This document shows, in pieces, positions 35,899-51,026 of a DNA stretch of 64,000 bases. The position numbers and the translations under genes are program-made. Numbering within the stretch: the stretch's first letter is position 1; each line of letters starts with the position of its first letter. The notes below the pieces were generated by a model, which did not search any database, had not been told where the DNA came from, and worked only from the letters and a program-made list of their open reading frames with translations. The DNA is from 66-474 sp035249175 (lineage in GTDB: Bacteria; Pseudomonadota; Gammaproteobacteria; Xanthomonadales; Rhodanobacteraceae). The stretch lies in NCBI GenBank assembly GCA_035249175.1, contig DATFGT010000127.1:1-64000 (forward strand), given 5' to 3'.

Positions 35899-37664
35899 CT
35901 ACCGTGATCGCTCGCGCTGCCGTGCCGCAACACGTTGCCCCTCGCATGCCGCCCAGGTCTCGTGGCAGACCCGTTCGATGGTCGCGAGGTTGGCCGGCTT
36001 GACCAGGTGATCTGCAAAGCCCGCCGCCAGAGAACGTTTGTGGTCTTCGGCCTGGCCCCAGCCGGTCAGGGCGACCAGCCTTGGCGGACGACCACGCCAC
36101 GAGCGGGTGCGCAACCGTTCGGCCAGCGCAAGGCCGTTGAGCTCGGGCATGCCGATGTCGATGATCATCAGCTCCGGTTCCAAATCGGCGCAGGCATCCA
36201 TCACCGCCAGCGGCGAGTACACCGCGCGCACCTGGTGGCCCATGATCTGCAGCGACATCGCCAGCATGTCGGCCGAATCGCGGTTGTCGTCCACTACCAT
36301 GATTCGCAGACTGCCCATGGCCGCCTGTGCCGGCGCGGGTTCGCATTCGCTCGAATCGGCCTTGGCGACTGCGCTCGGCAGCCTCACCGTGAAAGTGCTG
36401 CCGGTGCCGAGGCCATGGCTGCTGGCGTGGATCTGGCCGCCGTGCAATTCGACCAGCCGCTGCGACAGCGTAAGCCCGATGCCGAGGCCACTGTGCGGGC
36501 GTTCCAGCGAGGTGTCCGCCTGCGCGAACAGGTCGAAGATGAAGCGCACCTGCTGCTCGGTCAGGCCGATGCCGGTGTCGCGGATCTCGATGGCCACCGA
36601 TCCGTCGCCGACCCTTGCGCGCACCGTGATCGCGCTGTCTGGATCGGAAAACTTGCAGGCGTTGTTGAGCAGGTTGCCGAACACTTGGGCCAGGCGGTGC
36701 GGGTCGGCGTCGAGGTGCACCGGTTGCGGCGGCAGGTCCAGATCCAGCCGATGCCGGCCTTCCTCGATCAACGGCTGGGCGGTTTCGATCGCTGCAGCCA
36801 GGATGTCGCCGAGCAGGACGCGTTCGAGCCGCAATTGCAGCCGCCCGCGGGTGATGCGCGAAACGTCCAGCAGGTCGTCCACCATGTGCACCAGCAACCC
36901 CGTCTGGCGCTCGAAGATCTGATAGATCGTGCCGTCATTCGCGCCGGCCTGATGCCCGAGCCGGTGGATGTTCAACGCGCTCTGGATTGGGGCAAGCGGG
37001 TTGCGCAATTCGTGCGCGAGGGTCGCCAGGAACTCGTCCTTGCGGCGGTCCGCCTCGCGCAGCCGCTCCTCGATGCGGCGCCGCTCGTCGACTTCCTGCT
37101 TGAGTTCGCGGTTGCTCTCCGCCAGCTTCACGTTGCTGTCGGTGAGCGCCTCGTTGAGTTTGTGCACTTCGCGCTCGCGCTCGATGCGCAGCGCCTCGTT
37201 GCTGCGCGCGAGGCGGGCATTGGTGTCGGCCAGTTCCCCGTTGAGCCGTTGCAGTTCACACCGCTTGCGGAACAGTTCGGCCAGCACCGCCACCTTGCCC
37301 CGCAGGATCTCGGGGATGATCGGCACCATCACGTAATCGACCGCACCGAGCTTGTAGCCCTGCAACCGATCCATGTCGCTGACGTTGATCGCCGACACGA
37401 AGATGATCGGCGTCTTCTCGAAGCGCGGGTGCTGGTGGATCAGGCTGGCGGTTTCGAAGCCGTCCATGCCCGGCATGTTCACGTCCAGCACGATCACTGC
37501 GAAGTCGGTTTCCATCACGGCACGCAACGCATCGGTGCCGGACATGGCCTCGACCAGCCGCTCGCCGAGCGGATCGAGGATCGTGTGGTAACTCAGCAGG
37601 CGCGCGGGGTTGTCGTCGACCAGCAGGACGTTGGCAGGCTCGCCATGAGCAACCGCGTCGTTCA

Positions 37665-37665
<1 letters not shown>
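35899..37665 (-). CDS. Hybrid histidine kinase, REC-kinase-REC
   Basis: 588 residues, no membrane segment. Order: receiver 1 (ANVLLVDDNPARLLSYH, phospho-Asp in VLDVNMPGMDG, Lys replaced by Val in the usual K-P loop: VMVPI), a coiled-coil linker (about 140-205), HisKA box FLATLAHELRNPLAP (His about 212), HATPase with NLLNNACKFSDP, DTGIGL and SGLGIGL (G1, G2 boxes), then receiver 2 (RIMVVDDNRDSADML, Asp in MIIDIGMPELNG). ATG 37665 overlaps the upstream kinase stop by one base (TGATG), so the two kinases are translated together. The coiled coil and cytosolic nature suggest it is driven by phosphotransfer from the partner and not by an external ligand. Confidence 0.93.
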
Positions 37666-43370
<5,705 letters not shown>

Positions 43371-43714
43371 GGTGATCTCCGCAGGGAGATGCCGCGGAAG
43401 CAGCGGGTGCAGTCACGGGAGTGGGCCCGTCGCCGGGCGCACGTATCGAAAGGGTGTGCTGCCTTCGAGGTGCCGTGCCGCAATCGCGCCTGCTGCCGAG
43501 CAGTGCATAAAAAGCTGCATGATGCTCCGATTCTCCGAGGTTTGCAGGATCCAGCCTCTTTCCATGACCCATGAGCCGAACCCGTCGGCTCGGCGCGACT
43601 TTGCTCCCCGTTCACGGTGCTGTCCGCAGAATCATTGATTGGGGTGATGACCCAGGCGTTCGCCACGGCCATCCAGTTCCATCGCCAGAACCCTTGCTCG
43701 GAGCAAAGCCCCAG
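43371..43714. other. Divergent intergenic region, kinase pair / MscS
   Basis: 344 bp. Apart from the hairpin at the kinase start and a short A/T-rich stretch (CATAAAAAGCTGCATGATG near 43506) nothing stands out. No conserved coding sequence was seen. It must hold two opposite promoters. Confidence 0.45.
43375..43390 (-). promoter_or_regulatory. Hairpin that could hide the kinase ribosome-binding site
   Basis: On the minus strand ATCTCC (43390-43385), loop CTGC, GGAGAT (43380-43375), then CACC and the ATG. The Shine-Dalgarno is the 3' arm of a 6-bp stem, so folding would reduce translation of the kinase pair. Confidence 0.4.
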
Positions 43715-44728
43715 ATGGACTCGAAGCAGGAGCAACTGCGACGACAGACCCAGGCGGTCGAAGAACCGGCCTCGCGTTCTTCGTTTGAATTTTGGTGGCT
43801 CAGCGTCGTGGCACTTGCCTTGGCAGCGGGCGCGTACGTGGCCCTGCGGCTGCATGTATTGCCGGGTGCACCGGAGCGGGCACTCGCTTTCCTGGAAAGG
43901 TTCTCGCTGGGTGTCGGCGCGGCTGCACTGCTCCTCATCCTCTATCGGCTGCTTGACGAACAGTTGTGCAGGATTCCGGACGTCGCGCTGCGTTACAACG
44001 CACGCCGCATCGGCAAGCTGGCCCTCCTTGCGTTGCTTCTGGTGATCGCGCTGACAGTGCTGTTTGCCAACTGGTATGCCGCACTCACTTCGTTGGGCGT
44101 GATCTCGATTGTCCTCGGCTTCTCCCTGCAAACGACACTCGCGAGCTTCATAGGCTGGATCTACATCCTTGTAAAGCGTCCTTACTGGGTCGGGGATCGC
44201 ATCACCATCGACGACTCCAGCGGCGATGTCATCGATGTCAGCTATCTCGATACCACCCTCTGGGAAGTCGGAGGGCCGATGATCAACAGCAAGCATCATC
44301 CGAGCGGCCGGCTGATCAAGTTTCCCAATTCACGCGTGCTGACCACCGCCGTGATCAATTCGTCCTGGGCCCTTTTCCCCTATGTGTGGAACGAGATCAC
44401 CTTCCAGGTCGCCTACGACAGCGATTTGTCCTTTGTCAGCGAAGTCATGCAGCTCGGGGCCGAGGAAGAAGTGGGCGAATCCATGCGCGCGGAGATCAGA
44501 AAGTATCGCGAACTCCTCGCGCGCACCCCGGTCGATGAAGTGGAAGTTCACGAAAGACCGTCGGTGCACTTCCGCATCAATGCGAATACCTGGCTGGATG
44601 CGACGGTGAGGTACCTCGTCGATCCCAAGCAGGCCGGCAAAGTGAAGAGTCGCTTGATCGTCAAAATGCTGGAGCGACTGAATGCCGAACCCGAACGCGT
44701 GAAGTTTCCCAAGGGCGATGCGCGATAG
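43715..44728 (+). CDS. MscS-family mechanosensitive ion channel
   Basis: 337 residues. Three N-terminal membrane helices (around 27-45, 60-85 and 107-130), then the pore helix LTSLGVISIVLGFSLQTTLASF followed by YILVKRPYWVGDRITI, the classic MscS TM3b-to-beta-domain junction. The beta domain ends with FPNSRVLTTAVINSS and a C-terminal cytoplasmic domain. Opens under membrane tension to release solutes. ATG 43715 with GGAGC upstream was chosen over in-frame starts to 43571, which would add 48 non-family residues. Divergent from the poly-HAMP kinase; a shared osmotic theme is possible but unproven. Confidence 0.9.
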   Translation: MDSKQEQLRRQTQAVEEPASRSSFEFWWLSVVALALAAGAYVALRLHVLPGAPERALAFLERFSLGVGAAALLLILYRLLDEQLCRIPDVALRYNARRIGKLALLALLLVIALTVLFANWYAALTSLGVISIVLGFSLQTTLASFIGWIYILVKRPYWVGDRITIDDSSGDVIDVSYLDTTLWEVGGPMINSKHHPSGRLIKFPNSRVLTTAVINSSWALFPYVWNEITFQVAYDSDLSFVSEVMQLGAEEEVGESMRAEIRKYRELLARTPVDEVEVHERPSVHFRINANTWLDATVRYLVDPKQAGKVKSRLIVKMLERLNAEPERVKFPKGDAR

Positions 44729-44735
44729 CCCGATT

Positions 44736-44751
44736 CCTCGCTGTAGCGAGG
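44736..44751 (+). terminator. Hairpin after the MscS gene
   Basis: CCTCGCT-GT-AGCGAGG, a perfect inverted repeat eight bases after the stop; a 5-6 bp stem is realistic. No T-tract directly follows. Confidence 0.4.
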
Positions 44752-44791
44752 TGGCCGCCCGGCATGCACGGAAACGTTGCACCCCCTGCCG

Positions 44792-44837
44792 TTGCCGCCG
44801 TCATTGCGTCGGTGGCTGCGGCAATTGTTTTTGTTTT
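44792..44837 (+). terminator. Candidate intrinsic terminator for the MscS gene
   Basis: TTGCCG (44792-44797) pairs with CGGCAA (44819-44824) and is followed directly by TTGTTTTTGTTTT. The T-rich run is unusual in this GC-rich DNA. The loop is long (21 bases) and contains a further short CCG/CGG pairing, so confidence is moderate. Confidence 0.45.
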
Positions 44838-44936
44838 CCGAGTTCGATCCGCCTCGATCGGTTCCTGCCGGCGGTTTCCGCGAAGTTCGCTGTATCAAGC
44901 TCCACTCGACCCTGCGGATCCGGCCAGGAAAGCTGG

Positions 44937-46352
44937 CTACCGGCTGCCGGGCAAACTCCAGATATCCAGCACGCCGCGGGTGGCGTGATCGTTGGCATTG
45001 CCCTCGGGAAGGATGATCTTGCCCTGCAGCACGATGGGGCTGTTCCAATGGCCCGGACCGGAGGGCAGTGAGGTGACGAGTCTGCCCGAGGCTGCCTGGT
45101 ACACGTTCAGTCCCCCTTCGCGCGCGTACACAAACAACAGGCCGCCCGCTTCGAATGGACTGGTGCCGCTGGTGTCGTTTGCCCACGCTTGCTGGAGCTT
45201 GCCACGCTCCAGTCTCCAGGCCGCGGTGCCGCGGTTGTCGGCGGCGAAGATCCAAGTCTGGCCAGCGTGTTTCCATACCGCCGGCTGGGTGAACAAATCC
45301 GTGCCATGTGGGGTGGAAACGACCTGCGACTCGTGGCCTTTGTGGGGAGCGGCGCCGGCGATGGCCTTGCGACTGAGCAGGCGGATCTTGCCATCCTTGC
45401 CGCCTTGGGCGATCAGGTCGTCGTCCAGCAATACCGGTGATGTCGAACCAAGATCCCCGTCCTCCTCATTCAGAGCCGCGGTATCGGCCGGGGTGTAATT
45501 GCCCAGCATCTTCGTGGCACCGGCATCGAGCCAGATGACCGCATCGCCCCAGTCGGTCGCTCCGTTCCAGTCGCCGTTGCCGGTGGCGACGAAGATGTCG
45601 CCACTGGCGGGATCGATCACCGCGCCCGCTCTTCCCCAGATGGCCGAATCACTCTGCGGGCAGGAGCCAGGCTGCAACAACCCGGCGCGATCGCTGCACA
45701 GCGAATTCCATACGTGCAGCAGTTTGCCGGAGAGGCCATCGAGAATGGCGACGTGGCCCTGATAGGGAGGTTGGTCGCCGATGTAGCCGGCCGTCACGGC
45801 AATCACGTGGCCCCGAAAGAACTTCAGCGGCGAGTCCATCTTCTCCCGTTGCGGCAGCCGGGTCACGGACGTGCGCCAGACAACGCGGCCATCGCTGACG
45901 GCCAGCTTTTGCACGTAGCCATCGGGCGAAGCGGCATAGATGAATCGCCGCTCGGGATCGGCCACGGGCGTGGCGTTGGTGATCTGGCGCGTACCCGCCA
46001 ACTGTCGGTAGCTGTCCGGCGTGTACTCCCACAAGACATCGCCGCTGTCGGCATCGATCGTCAGCGTTTTGCCGTAGGTCGTGGTGACGAAGATGGCGTC
46101 ATGGCGCGCCCCGCGGATACTGACGCCCTGCAGGTAAATGGCGCTGGCATCCACGGTGCCATCCAGCTTGACCTGTCGGCGCGTGAGTTGGCCGACATTG
46201 TCCGCCGTGATGCCGGTGGGCATCGGATTTGCGCTGGTGCTTTCCACGTTGCCGCCGAACATCGGCCAGTCTTGCGGAGGCAAGGGTTGCGCCACTGCCG
46301 GAAAGGCCGCGCTGGTGCAAAGCAGGCAGAGAATTGCAAGCCAGTACGTCAT
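44937..46352 (-). CDS. Exported PQQ-type beta-propeller protein (quinoprotein dehydrogenase-like)
   Basis: 471 residues. Signal peptide MTYWLAILCLLCTSAAFPAVAQ. Multiple propeller repeats with A-W-type tryptophan-docking turns, such as TIDADSGDVLWEYTP, KLAVSDGRVVWRTSV and VIDPASGDIFVATGNGDW. Resembles polyvinyl-alcohol or BamB-like quinoprotein propellers, without a cytochrome domain. It could oxidise an alcohol in the periplasm using PQQ, but the PQQ-binding residues cannot be confirmed by eye. ATG 46352 gives a clean signal peptide; an in-frame ATG at 46442 is less likely. Confidence 0.82.
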   Translation of the reverse strand: MTYWLAILCLLCTSAAFPAVAQPLPPQDWPMFGGNVESTSANPMPTGITADNVGQLTRRQVKLDGTVDASAIYLQGVSIRGARHDAIFVTTTYGKTLTIDADSGDVLWEYTPDSYRQLAGTRQITNATPVADPERRFIYAASPDGYVQKLAVSDGRVVWRTSVTRLPQREKMDSPLKFFRGHVIAVTAGYIGDQPPYQGHVAILDGLSGKLLHVWNSLCSDRAGLLQPGSCPQSDSAIWGRAGAVIDPASGDIFVATGNGDWNGATDWGDAVIWLDAGATKMLGNYTPADTAALNEEDGDLGSTSPVLLDDDLIAQGGKDGKIRLLSRKAIAGAAPHKGHESQVVSTPHGTDLFTQPAVWKHAGQTWIFAADNRGTAAWRLERGKLQQAWANDTSGTSPFEAGGLLFVYAREGGLNVYQAASGRLVTSLPSGPGHWNSPIVLQGKIILPEGNANDHATRGVLDIWSLPGSR

Positions 46353-46479
46353 CCGAAAAAGTATGCCACCAACGGACGCTCGGTTCCCTGCCCGGGGGTT
46401 CCCCGCTGAACCGAGGTTGCCGGTGGCTGCAAATTGAAACAAGCTCCGGTCATTCGCGTCGATGGACGGCGGGTGCGCT

Positions 46480-46896
46480 TCATGGGTCGGCGGTTTCGAT
46501 CGTGATTTCCGCGCGCGTCATCAGCTTGTGGATCGGACAGGCGGCGACTGCGCGCCTGAGTGCGTCGCGCTGGGCGTCCGTGAGCGGGCCCTGGAAATCG
46601 AGATGCACGCGCAAGTGATATTGACCTTGCCGCTCCGCATGATCATCCCGCTCGACGCGCGTGGCCACGCGTTCCAGTGGAATGTCGTGGCGTTTGGCGT
46701 ACCACATGGCGGTCAATGCCTTGCACGATGCCAACGCGGCGTCGAAGTAATCGTGCGGGCTCGGCGCTGAATCCGCGCTGCCTGCTTCGGGCCCGACGTC
46801 GGCACGGAATGTGTGCGCCCGCGTACGCAATTCCTGCGGGTAGGCACCCACGTCGAGGGTGGTGCAGTCCACGGTATTGCTGAAAGTGTCGACCAT
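46480..46896 (-). CDS. OsmC family protein
   Basis: 138 residues. OsmC/Ohr proteins reduce organic hydroperoxides with two cysteines. Here Cys58 in LASCKALTAMWYAKR and a second one in AVAACPIHKLM fit the family pattern (first Cys in a helix, second before a short turn). This variant with PIHK is in the OsmC, not the Ohr, branch. Cytoplasmic. It lies 36 bp after the pirin gene stop on the same strand, probably one transcript with it, which suggests a link to peroxide or stress response. Confidence 0.9.
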   Translation of the reverse strand: MVDTFSNTVDCTTLDVGAYPQELRTRAHTFRADVGPEAGSADSAPSPHDYFDAALASCKALTAMWYAKRHDIPLERVATRVERDDHAERQGQYHLRVHLDFQGPLTDAQRDALRRAVAACPIHKLMTRAEITIETADP

Positions 46897-46932
46897 GGGA
46901 TCTCCCGTTGTGAAGTGGCCAGCCGAACGACT

Positions 46933-47847
46933 TCAATCGACCTGGTGCGGCGCCAGGAATGTGCCGCGATCGAGCTGATTGAACGCCTCGCGTAGTTCCT
47001 CCTGGGTGTTCATCACGATCGGACCGTACCACGCAACCGGCTCGCGCAGCGGCCTGCCGGCCACCAGCAGGAAGCGCATGCCCTCGTCGCCGGCCTCGAC
47101 TTCGATGGCGTCGCCATCGCCGAACACGACGAGTGTGCGGTCGCCCTCATCCGCCGGCGGGTTTATGTCGAGCCACTGGGTGCTTTGCGTCGGCACCGAG
47201 AGCGGCTTCGCGACATTGCAGAACTTGCCTTGACCGGAAAAGACGTAGGCGAACACGTGATGGTCCGCAGGCACGGGCAGCGTCACCCGGCGGCCGGGCG
47301 CTATGGACACATCGAGATACAGCGGGTCCGCGGCTACGCCATCGACGCGCCCGCGGATGCCGCGAAAACTGCCGCACACGACCCGAACCTCGCAATCCTC
47401 ATCGGCGACGACGGGGATGTCGGCGGCTTTCACTTCCTGATAGCGCGGTGGCGTCATCTTGAGCGCGGCCGGCAAGTTGGCCCACAACTGGAATCCATAC
47501 ATCTGTCCAGCCGCGTTGCCCTTCGGCATTTCCTGATGGATGATCCCGCTTCCCGCAGTCATCCATTGGACGTCGCCGGCGCCGATGATGCCGCGGTGTC
47601 CGAGGCTGTCGCCGTGCTCCACGGTGCCCGCGAGCACATAGGTGATGGTCTCCATGCCGCGATGGGGGTGCCATGGAAATCCGGCGAGGTAATCGGACGG
47701 AACGTCGCTGCGAAAGTCGTCCAGCAGCAGGAACGGATCGACTGCAGGATCGGCTCCGGGGAATCCGATCGCTCGATGGAGGTGGACGCCTGCGCCTTCG
47801 CGCGTGGGCCGCGACTGTGACAGCCGCCTGATGGGTCGAAGGTTCAT
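46933..47847 (-). CDS. Pirin family protein (1)
   Basis: 304 residues, bicupin fold. Metal site: WHPHRGMETITYVLAGTVEHGDSLG then IHQEM, the conserved pirin motif (two His, His and Glu). Bacterial pirins often have quercetinase activity or act as redox switches. Start: ATG at 47847, giving MNLRPIRRL as usual. Weak Shine-Dalgarno. The 5' leader contains a 19-bp palindrome (47861-47879). Followed by OsmC. Divergent from a second pirin with 182 bp between. Confidence 0.92.
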   Translation of the reverse strand: MNLRPIRRLSQSRPTREGAGVHLHRAIGFPGADPAVDPFLLLDDFRSDVPSDYLAGFPWHPHRGMETITYVLAGTVEHGDSLGHRGIIGAGDVQWMTAGSGIIHQEMPKGNAAGQMYGFQLWANLPAALKMTPPRYQEVKAADIPVVADEDCEVRVVCGSFRGIRGRVDGVAADPLYLDVSIAPGRRVTLPVPADHHVFAYVFSGQGKFCNVAKPLSVPTQSTQWLDINPPADEGDRTLVVFGDGDAIEVEAGDEGMRFLLVAGRPLREPVAWYGPIVMNTQEELREAFNQLDRGTFLAPHQVD

Positions 47848-47860
47848 GTTCGTTTCCCGT

Positions 47861-47879
47861 ATTCCATCATTGATGGAAT
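47861..47879. promoter_or_regulatory. 19-bp palindromic operator in the pirin divergent region
   Basis: ATTCCATCA-T-TGATGGAAT, perfect 9-bp arms around one base. It lies 14-32 bp before the start of pirin 1, just downstream of a possible -10 GATAAT (minus strand 47889-47884). Fits a repressor or LysR-type site; the cognate regulator is not in the window. Confidence 0.65.
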
Positions 47880-48029
47880 CCCGATTATCGCGCCTGCGGT
47901 GAGTGCCGGCGAAGCCGAAGCCAGGTTGAAACCTCGAGCTCGAATGCTGAACCGGGCGAGAAACGAAGCCGGCGCCACGCCGCGCTAAAGTGACCCGGAT
48001 GGACATTGCCAAGTCGTGGGAGAACCGCC

Positions 48030-48977
48030 ATGAGCAACCTGCTCCCCAATGAGGAATCCGAACGCTGCGAATCCTGTCCGGATGCACGGCCGGAAATACT
48101 GAGCTACCCCGCGCGTCTTGCAGATCTCGGTGCCGGACTCACCGTGTCACGCTCGCTGCCGGTGCGCCAGCACCGGCTGGTGGGACCATGGTGTTTCCTC
48201 GACCACTACGGTCCGATGGAGTTTGCGGAGCGCAAGGCCATGGACGTTGCGCCGCACCCGCACATCGGCCTGCAGACCGTGTCGTGGCTGTTCGCGGGCG
48301 AAGCGCTGCACAACGACAGCCTCGGTTTCCAGGGCACCGTGCGTCCGGGCGAATTGAACCTGATGACGGCCGGCAAGGGCATCGCGCATTCCGAGGAAAC
48401 GCCGCCCGAGAACTCGGGCCGGCTGCACGGCCTGCAACTGTGGGTGGCGTTGCCGGAAGCGGAGCGCCACCGTGAACCGGGGTTCGATCACTACACCGAC
48501 CTGCCGGTGCTGGAACCGGGCGGCGGGCGGGCGCAGGTGTTCATGGGTGAACTGAATGGCACCGCGAGCGGAACCCGCGCCTACTCGCCCCTCGTCGGCG
48601 CGGACCTGCATGTCGGCGGCAACAGCACGTTGCGCCTGGCCCTCGACCCCGAATGGGAACATGCGCTCGTCATCATCGATGGCGACGTTTCGCTGGATGG
48701 CACACGGCTCGCGCCGGACGCGCTGCACTACCTCGGTACCCGTCGCAGCGGTCTTGAACTCGTCAGCAAGAACTCGGCGCACGCGGTGTTGATTGGTGGC
48801 GCGCCGTTCGGCGAATCGATCGTGATGTGGTGGAATTTCGTTGCCCGCACTGCCGACGAGATAAGCGCGGCGCGCGAAGACTGGGAGCAACATCGCCGTT
48901 TCGGCGACGTGAAGGCCTATCGCGGCCGGCGTTTGCCGGCGCCGCCTCTCGCCGGTCGACCCGTCGCAAGCCGCTGA
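48030..48977 (+). CDS. Pirin family protein (2)
   Basis: 315 residues. Metal motif: VAPHPHIGLQTVSWLFAGEALHNDSLG and GIAHSEETP, typical of the second large pirin group (HPHIGLQTV versus HPHRGMETI in pirin 1). ATG 48030 with GGGAGAA seven bases before; an in-frame ATG at 48006 is weaker. The two pirins belong to different subgroups, so this is not a recent duplication. Their divergent layout with a shared palindrome suggests coordinated but distinct control. Confidence 0.92.
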   Translation: MSNLLPNEESERCESCPDARPEILSYPARLADLGAGLTVSRSLPVRQHRLVGPWCFLDHYGPMEFAERKAMDVAPHPHIGLQTVSWLFAGEALHNDSLGFQGTVRPGELNLMTAGKGIAHSEETPPENSGRLHGLQLWVALPEAERHREPGFDHYTDLPVLEPGGGRAQVFMGELNGTASGTRAYSPLVGADLHVGGNSTLRLALDPEWEHALVIIDGDVSLDGTRLAPDALHYLGTRRSGLELVSKNSAHAVLIGGAPFGESIVMWWNFVARTADEISAAREDWEQHRRFGDVKAYRGRRLPAPPLAGRPVASR

Positions 48978-49220
48978 TGGGTTTGCTGCCGTGTGCGCGG
49001 TGTTCGCCGGCACGCGTCAACAGGCAACGGTTTTCGCCGCACCACTGCAATGCTTGGCCCTTGCCGTGATCTTCCCGTGGGCGTTCAGTCGTACGGTTCG
49101 GCCTGATCATCCGGCTGATCACGATCAAGCACCCTCGGTGCACTGGCCATTGCTCGCGGTCGGCTCCGTTGCTGTACCCTGACCTTCACGTGATCGCATG
49201 AGTCGTCAGAGGACGTTGTC

Positions 49221-49646
49221 ATGGCTGTCATCGTTGAACGGACACGGTGGGTGCTTCATCCCCTCAACGCGGTCCTGTTGGCCGGAACACTTGCGTTGTT
49301 CCTCGGCGCGCTGCTGAGCGACATCGCCTACTTCCGCAGCTACGAGATCCAGTGGAACAATTTCTCGTCGTGGCTGCTTGCCGGCGCCCTCGTGGTCGGC
49401 GCGTTGGCGTTTCTTGCAGCCGTCGTGGATCTGTTCCGCGACCGCTGGCGTGTGTGGCCCGTGCTGGTCTATGGCTTATTGGTGTTGGCGACCTGGATAC
49501 TGGGCTTCATCGACGAACTGGTGCATGCCAGGGACGCGTGGGCGAGCATGCCGGCCGGCCTGGTGCTGTCGGTGATCGTGGTGGCGCTCGCCTGTGCGGC
49601 GCTGTGGATCGCCTTCGCCGGAATCCGCGTGGGAGAGGCGCCATGA
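49221..49646 (+). CDS. DUF2231 membrane protein
   Basis: 141 residues with four membrane helices, opening with a His-Pro-Leu-Asn motif (LHPLNAVLLAGTLALFLGALLSDI), the hallmark of DUF2231. This family frequently accompanies periplasmic oxidoreductases or PQQ enzymes. Its stop overlaps the next start by 4 bp (ATGA), so both are produced together. Function unknown, but it may provide a membrane electron or anchoring partner for the sorbosone-dehydrogenase-like lipoprotein downstream. Confidence 0.85.
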   Translation: MAVIVERTRWVLHPLNAVLLAGTLALFLGALLSDIAYFRSYEIQWNNFSSWLLAGALVVGALAFLAAVVDLFRDRWRVWPVLVYGLLVLATWILGFIDELVHARDAWASMPAGLVLSVIVVALACAALWIAFAGIRVGEAP

Positions 49647-51013
49647 ATCGCCTGAACCTGTCGGCAACCCTCGCACTCGCAATCTTGCTCGCCGGTTGCA
49701 GCGGCGGCGATGGGACGCCGGAGCAGTACGGCGCCAATCCGCATCTGCCCGCCCCGCAGCGCGGTCTTTTGCCCAACATGACGATCGCCAAGCCGGCCCA
49801 ATGGGGTGAGCGGCTGCCGACGGTGCCGCAGGGCTACACCATCAAGGCGATCGCGACCGACCTTCGCATTCCGCGCCAGACCCTGGTATTGCCCAACGGC
49901 GATATCCTGGTGGCCGAAGGCCGCGGCGGCGCCGAATCGAAGCTGAAGCCGAAGGACGTGATCGCCGGCTATATCAAGGCCAAGGGCACGAGCCCGGTCA
50001 AGGGCGGCAATCGCCTGACGCTGCTGCGCGATGCGGATGGCGATGGCACCTACGAGCTGAAGACCGTGTTTGCGGAGGGTCTCAACGCGCCCTACGGGCT
50101 CGCGCTGGTCGGCGATACGCTCTACGTCGCTGATCAGGATGCACTGGTGAAGTTCCACTATGCCGTCGGCCAGACCCATGCGGACGGCCCGCCCGTCAAA
50201 GTCACCGACCTGCCGTCGCGGATCAATCACCACTGGACCAAGGCGCTCGCCGCCAGCCCGGACGGACATTACCTGTACGTGGGCATCGGTTCGAACAGCA
50301 ACATCACCGAGCGCGGCCTCGACGTCGAGTTCGAGCGCGCGCGGGTGTGGCAGATCGACCCGCAGACCGGCATGCACCGCGCCTATGCGACCGGTCTGCG
50401 CAATCCCACCGCACTCGCGATCCAGCCCGGCACCGGCGCGTTGTGGGCGGTGGTGAACGAGCGCGATGAAATCGGCCCCGACCTGGTGCCTGATTACCTC
50501 ACGTCGGTGCGCGAAGGCGGGTTCTACGGCTGGCCCTGGAGCTACTGGGGCCAGCACGTGGACAAGCGCGCGCAGCCGCAGAACCCGGAAAAGGTCGCGT
50601 CGGCCATCGTTCCCGACTACGGCCTGGGTTCACACGTGGCCGCGCTCGGCGTCGCGTTCTCGTCGTCCGCGATGGGTGCGAAGTTCGCGGATGGCGTATT
50701 CATCGGCGAGCACGGCAGTTGGAATCGCGCCAACCCTGTCGGCTACAAGGTGGTGTTCGTGCCGTTCCGCGACGGCCATCCCGCCGGCAATCCGGTCGAC
50801 TTCGTCACCGGCTTTCGCGGTGACGATGGACTGACGCGCGGCCGACCGGTCGGCGTGACCGTCGATCCGCGCGGCGCGCTGATCGTCGCCGACGACCTGT
50901 CGAATACGGTGTGGCGCGTGACGCCCAGTGTGCCGTCTGGCGCTGCGAAGCCGGTAGCACCAAGCAAGGTCGGAGTGCCGTCAGCTGGCTCTGCGGGCAA
51001 AACGGAAATGTAG
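49643..51013 (+). CDS. Sorbosone-dehydrogenase-like PQQ-dependent sugar dehydrogenase (lipoprotein)
   Basis: 456 residues. Lipoprotein signal MNRLNLSATLALAILLAGC with lipobox LAGC (Cys19). Six-bladed propeller features: VLPNGDILVAEGRGG, VADQDALVKFHY, GLRNPTALAIQPGTG, EHGSWNRANPVGYKV, and the C-terminal GVTVDPRGALIVADDLSNTV, which define the sorbosone dehydrogenase/AA12 family. Periplasmic side of a membrane; would oxidise an aldose or sorbosone with PQQ and pass electrons to the quinone pool. The genes for PQQ synthesis are not in the window. Ends with a short Pro/Ser/Ala tail. Confidence 0.88.
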   Translation: MNRLNLSATLALAILLAGCSGGDGTPEQYGANPHLPAPQRGLLPNMTIAKPAQWGERLPTVPQGYTIKAIATDLRIPRQTLVLPNGDILVAEGRGGAESKLKPKDVIAGYIKAKGTSPVKGGNRLTLLRDADGDGTYELKTVFAEGLNAPYGLALVGDTLYVADQDALVKFHYAVGQTHADGPPVKVTDLPSRINHHWTKALAASPDGHYLYVGIGSNSNITERGLDVEFERARVWQIDPQTGMHRAYATGLRNPTALAIQPGTGALWAVVNERDEIGPDLVPDYLTSVREGGFYGWPWSYWGQHVDKRAQPQNPEKVASAIVPDYGLGSHVAALGVAFSSSAMGAKFADGVFIGEHGSWNRANPVGYKVVFVPFRDGHPAGNPVDFVTGFRGDDGLTRGRPVGVTVDPRGALIVADDLSNTVWRVTPSVPSGAAKPVAPSKVGVPSAGSAGKTEM

Positions 51014-51026
51014 CGCCGGATCGATG

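Noticed and set aside
48978..49220. Possible small gene between pirin 2 and DUF2231
   Set aside because: Frames are short and basic with no family features. The two TGATCA palindromes at 49104 and 49116 are common hexamers and not enough for a site.
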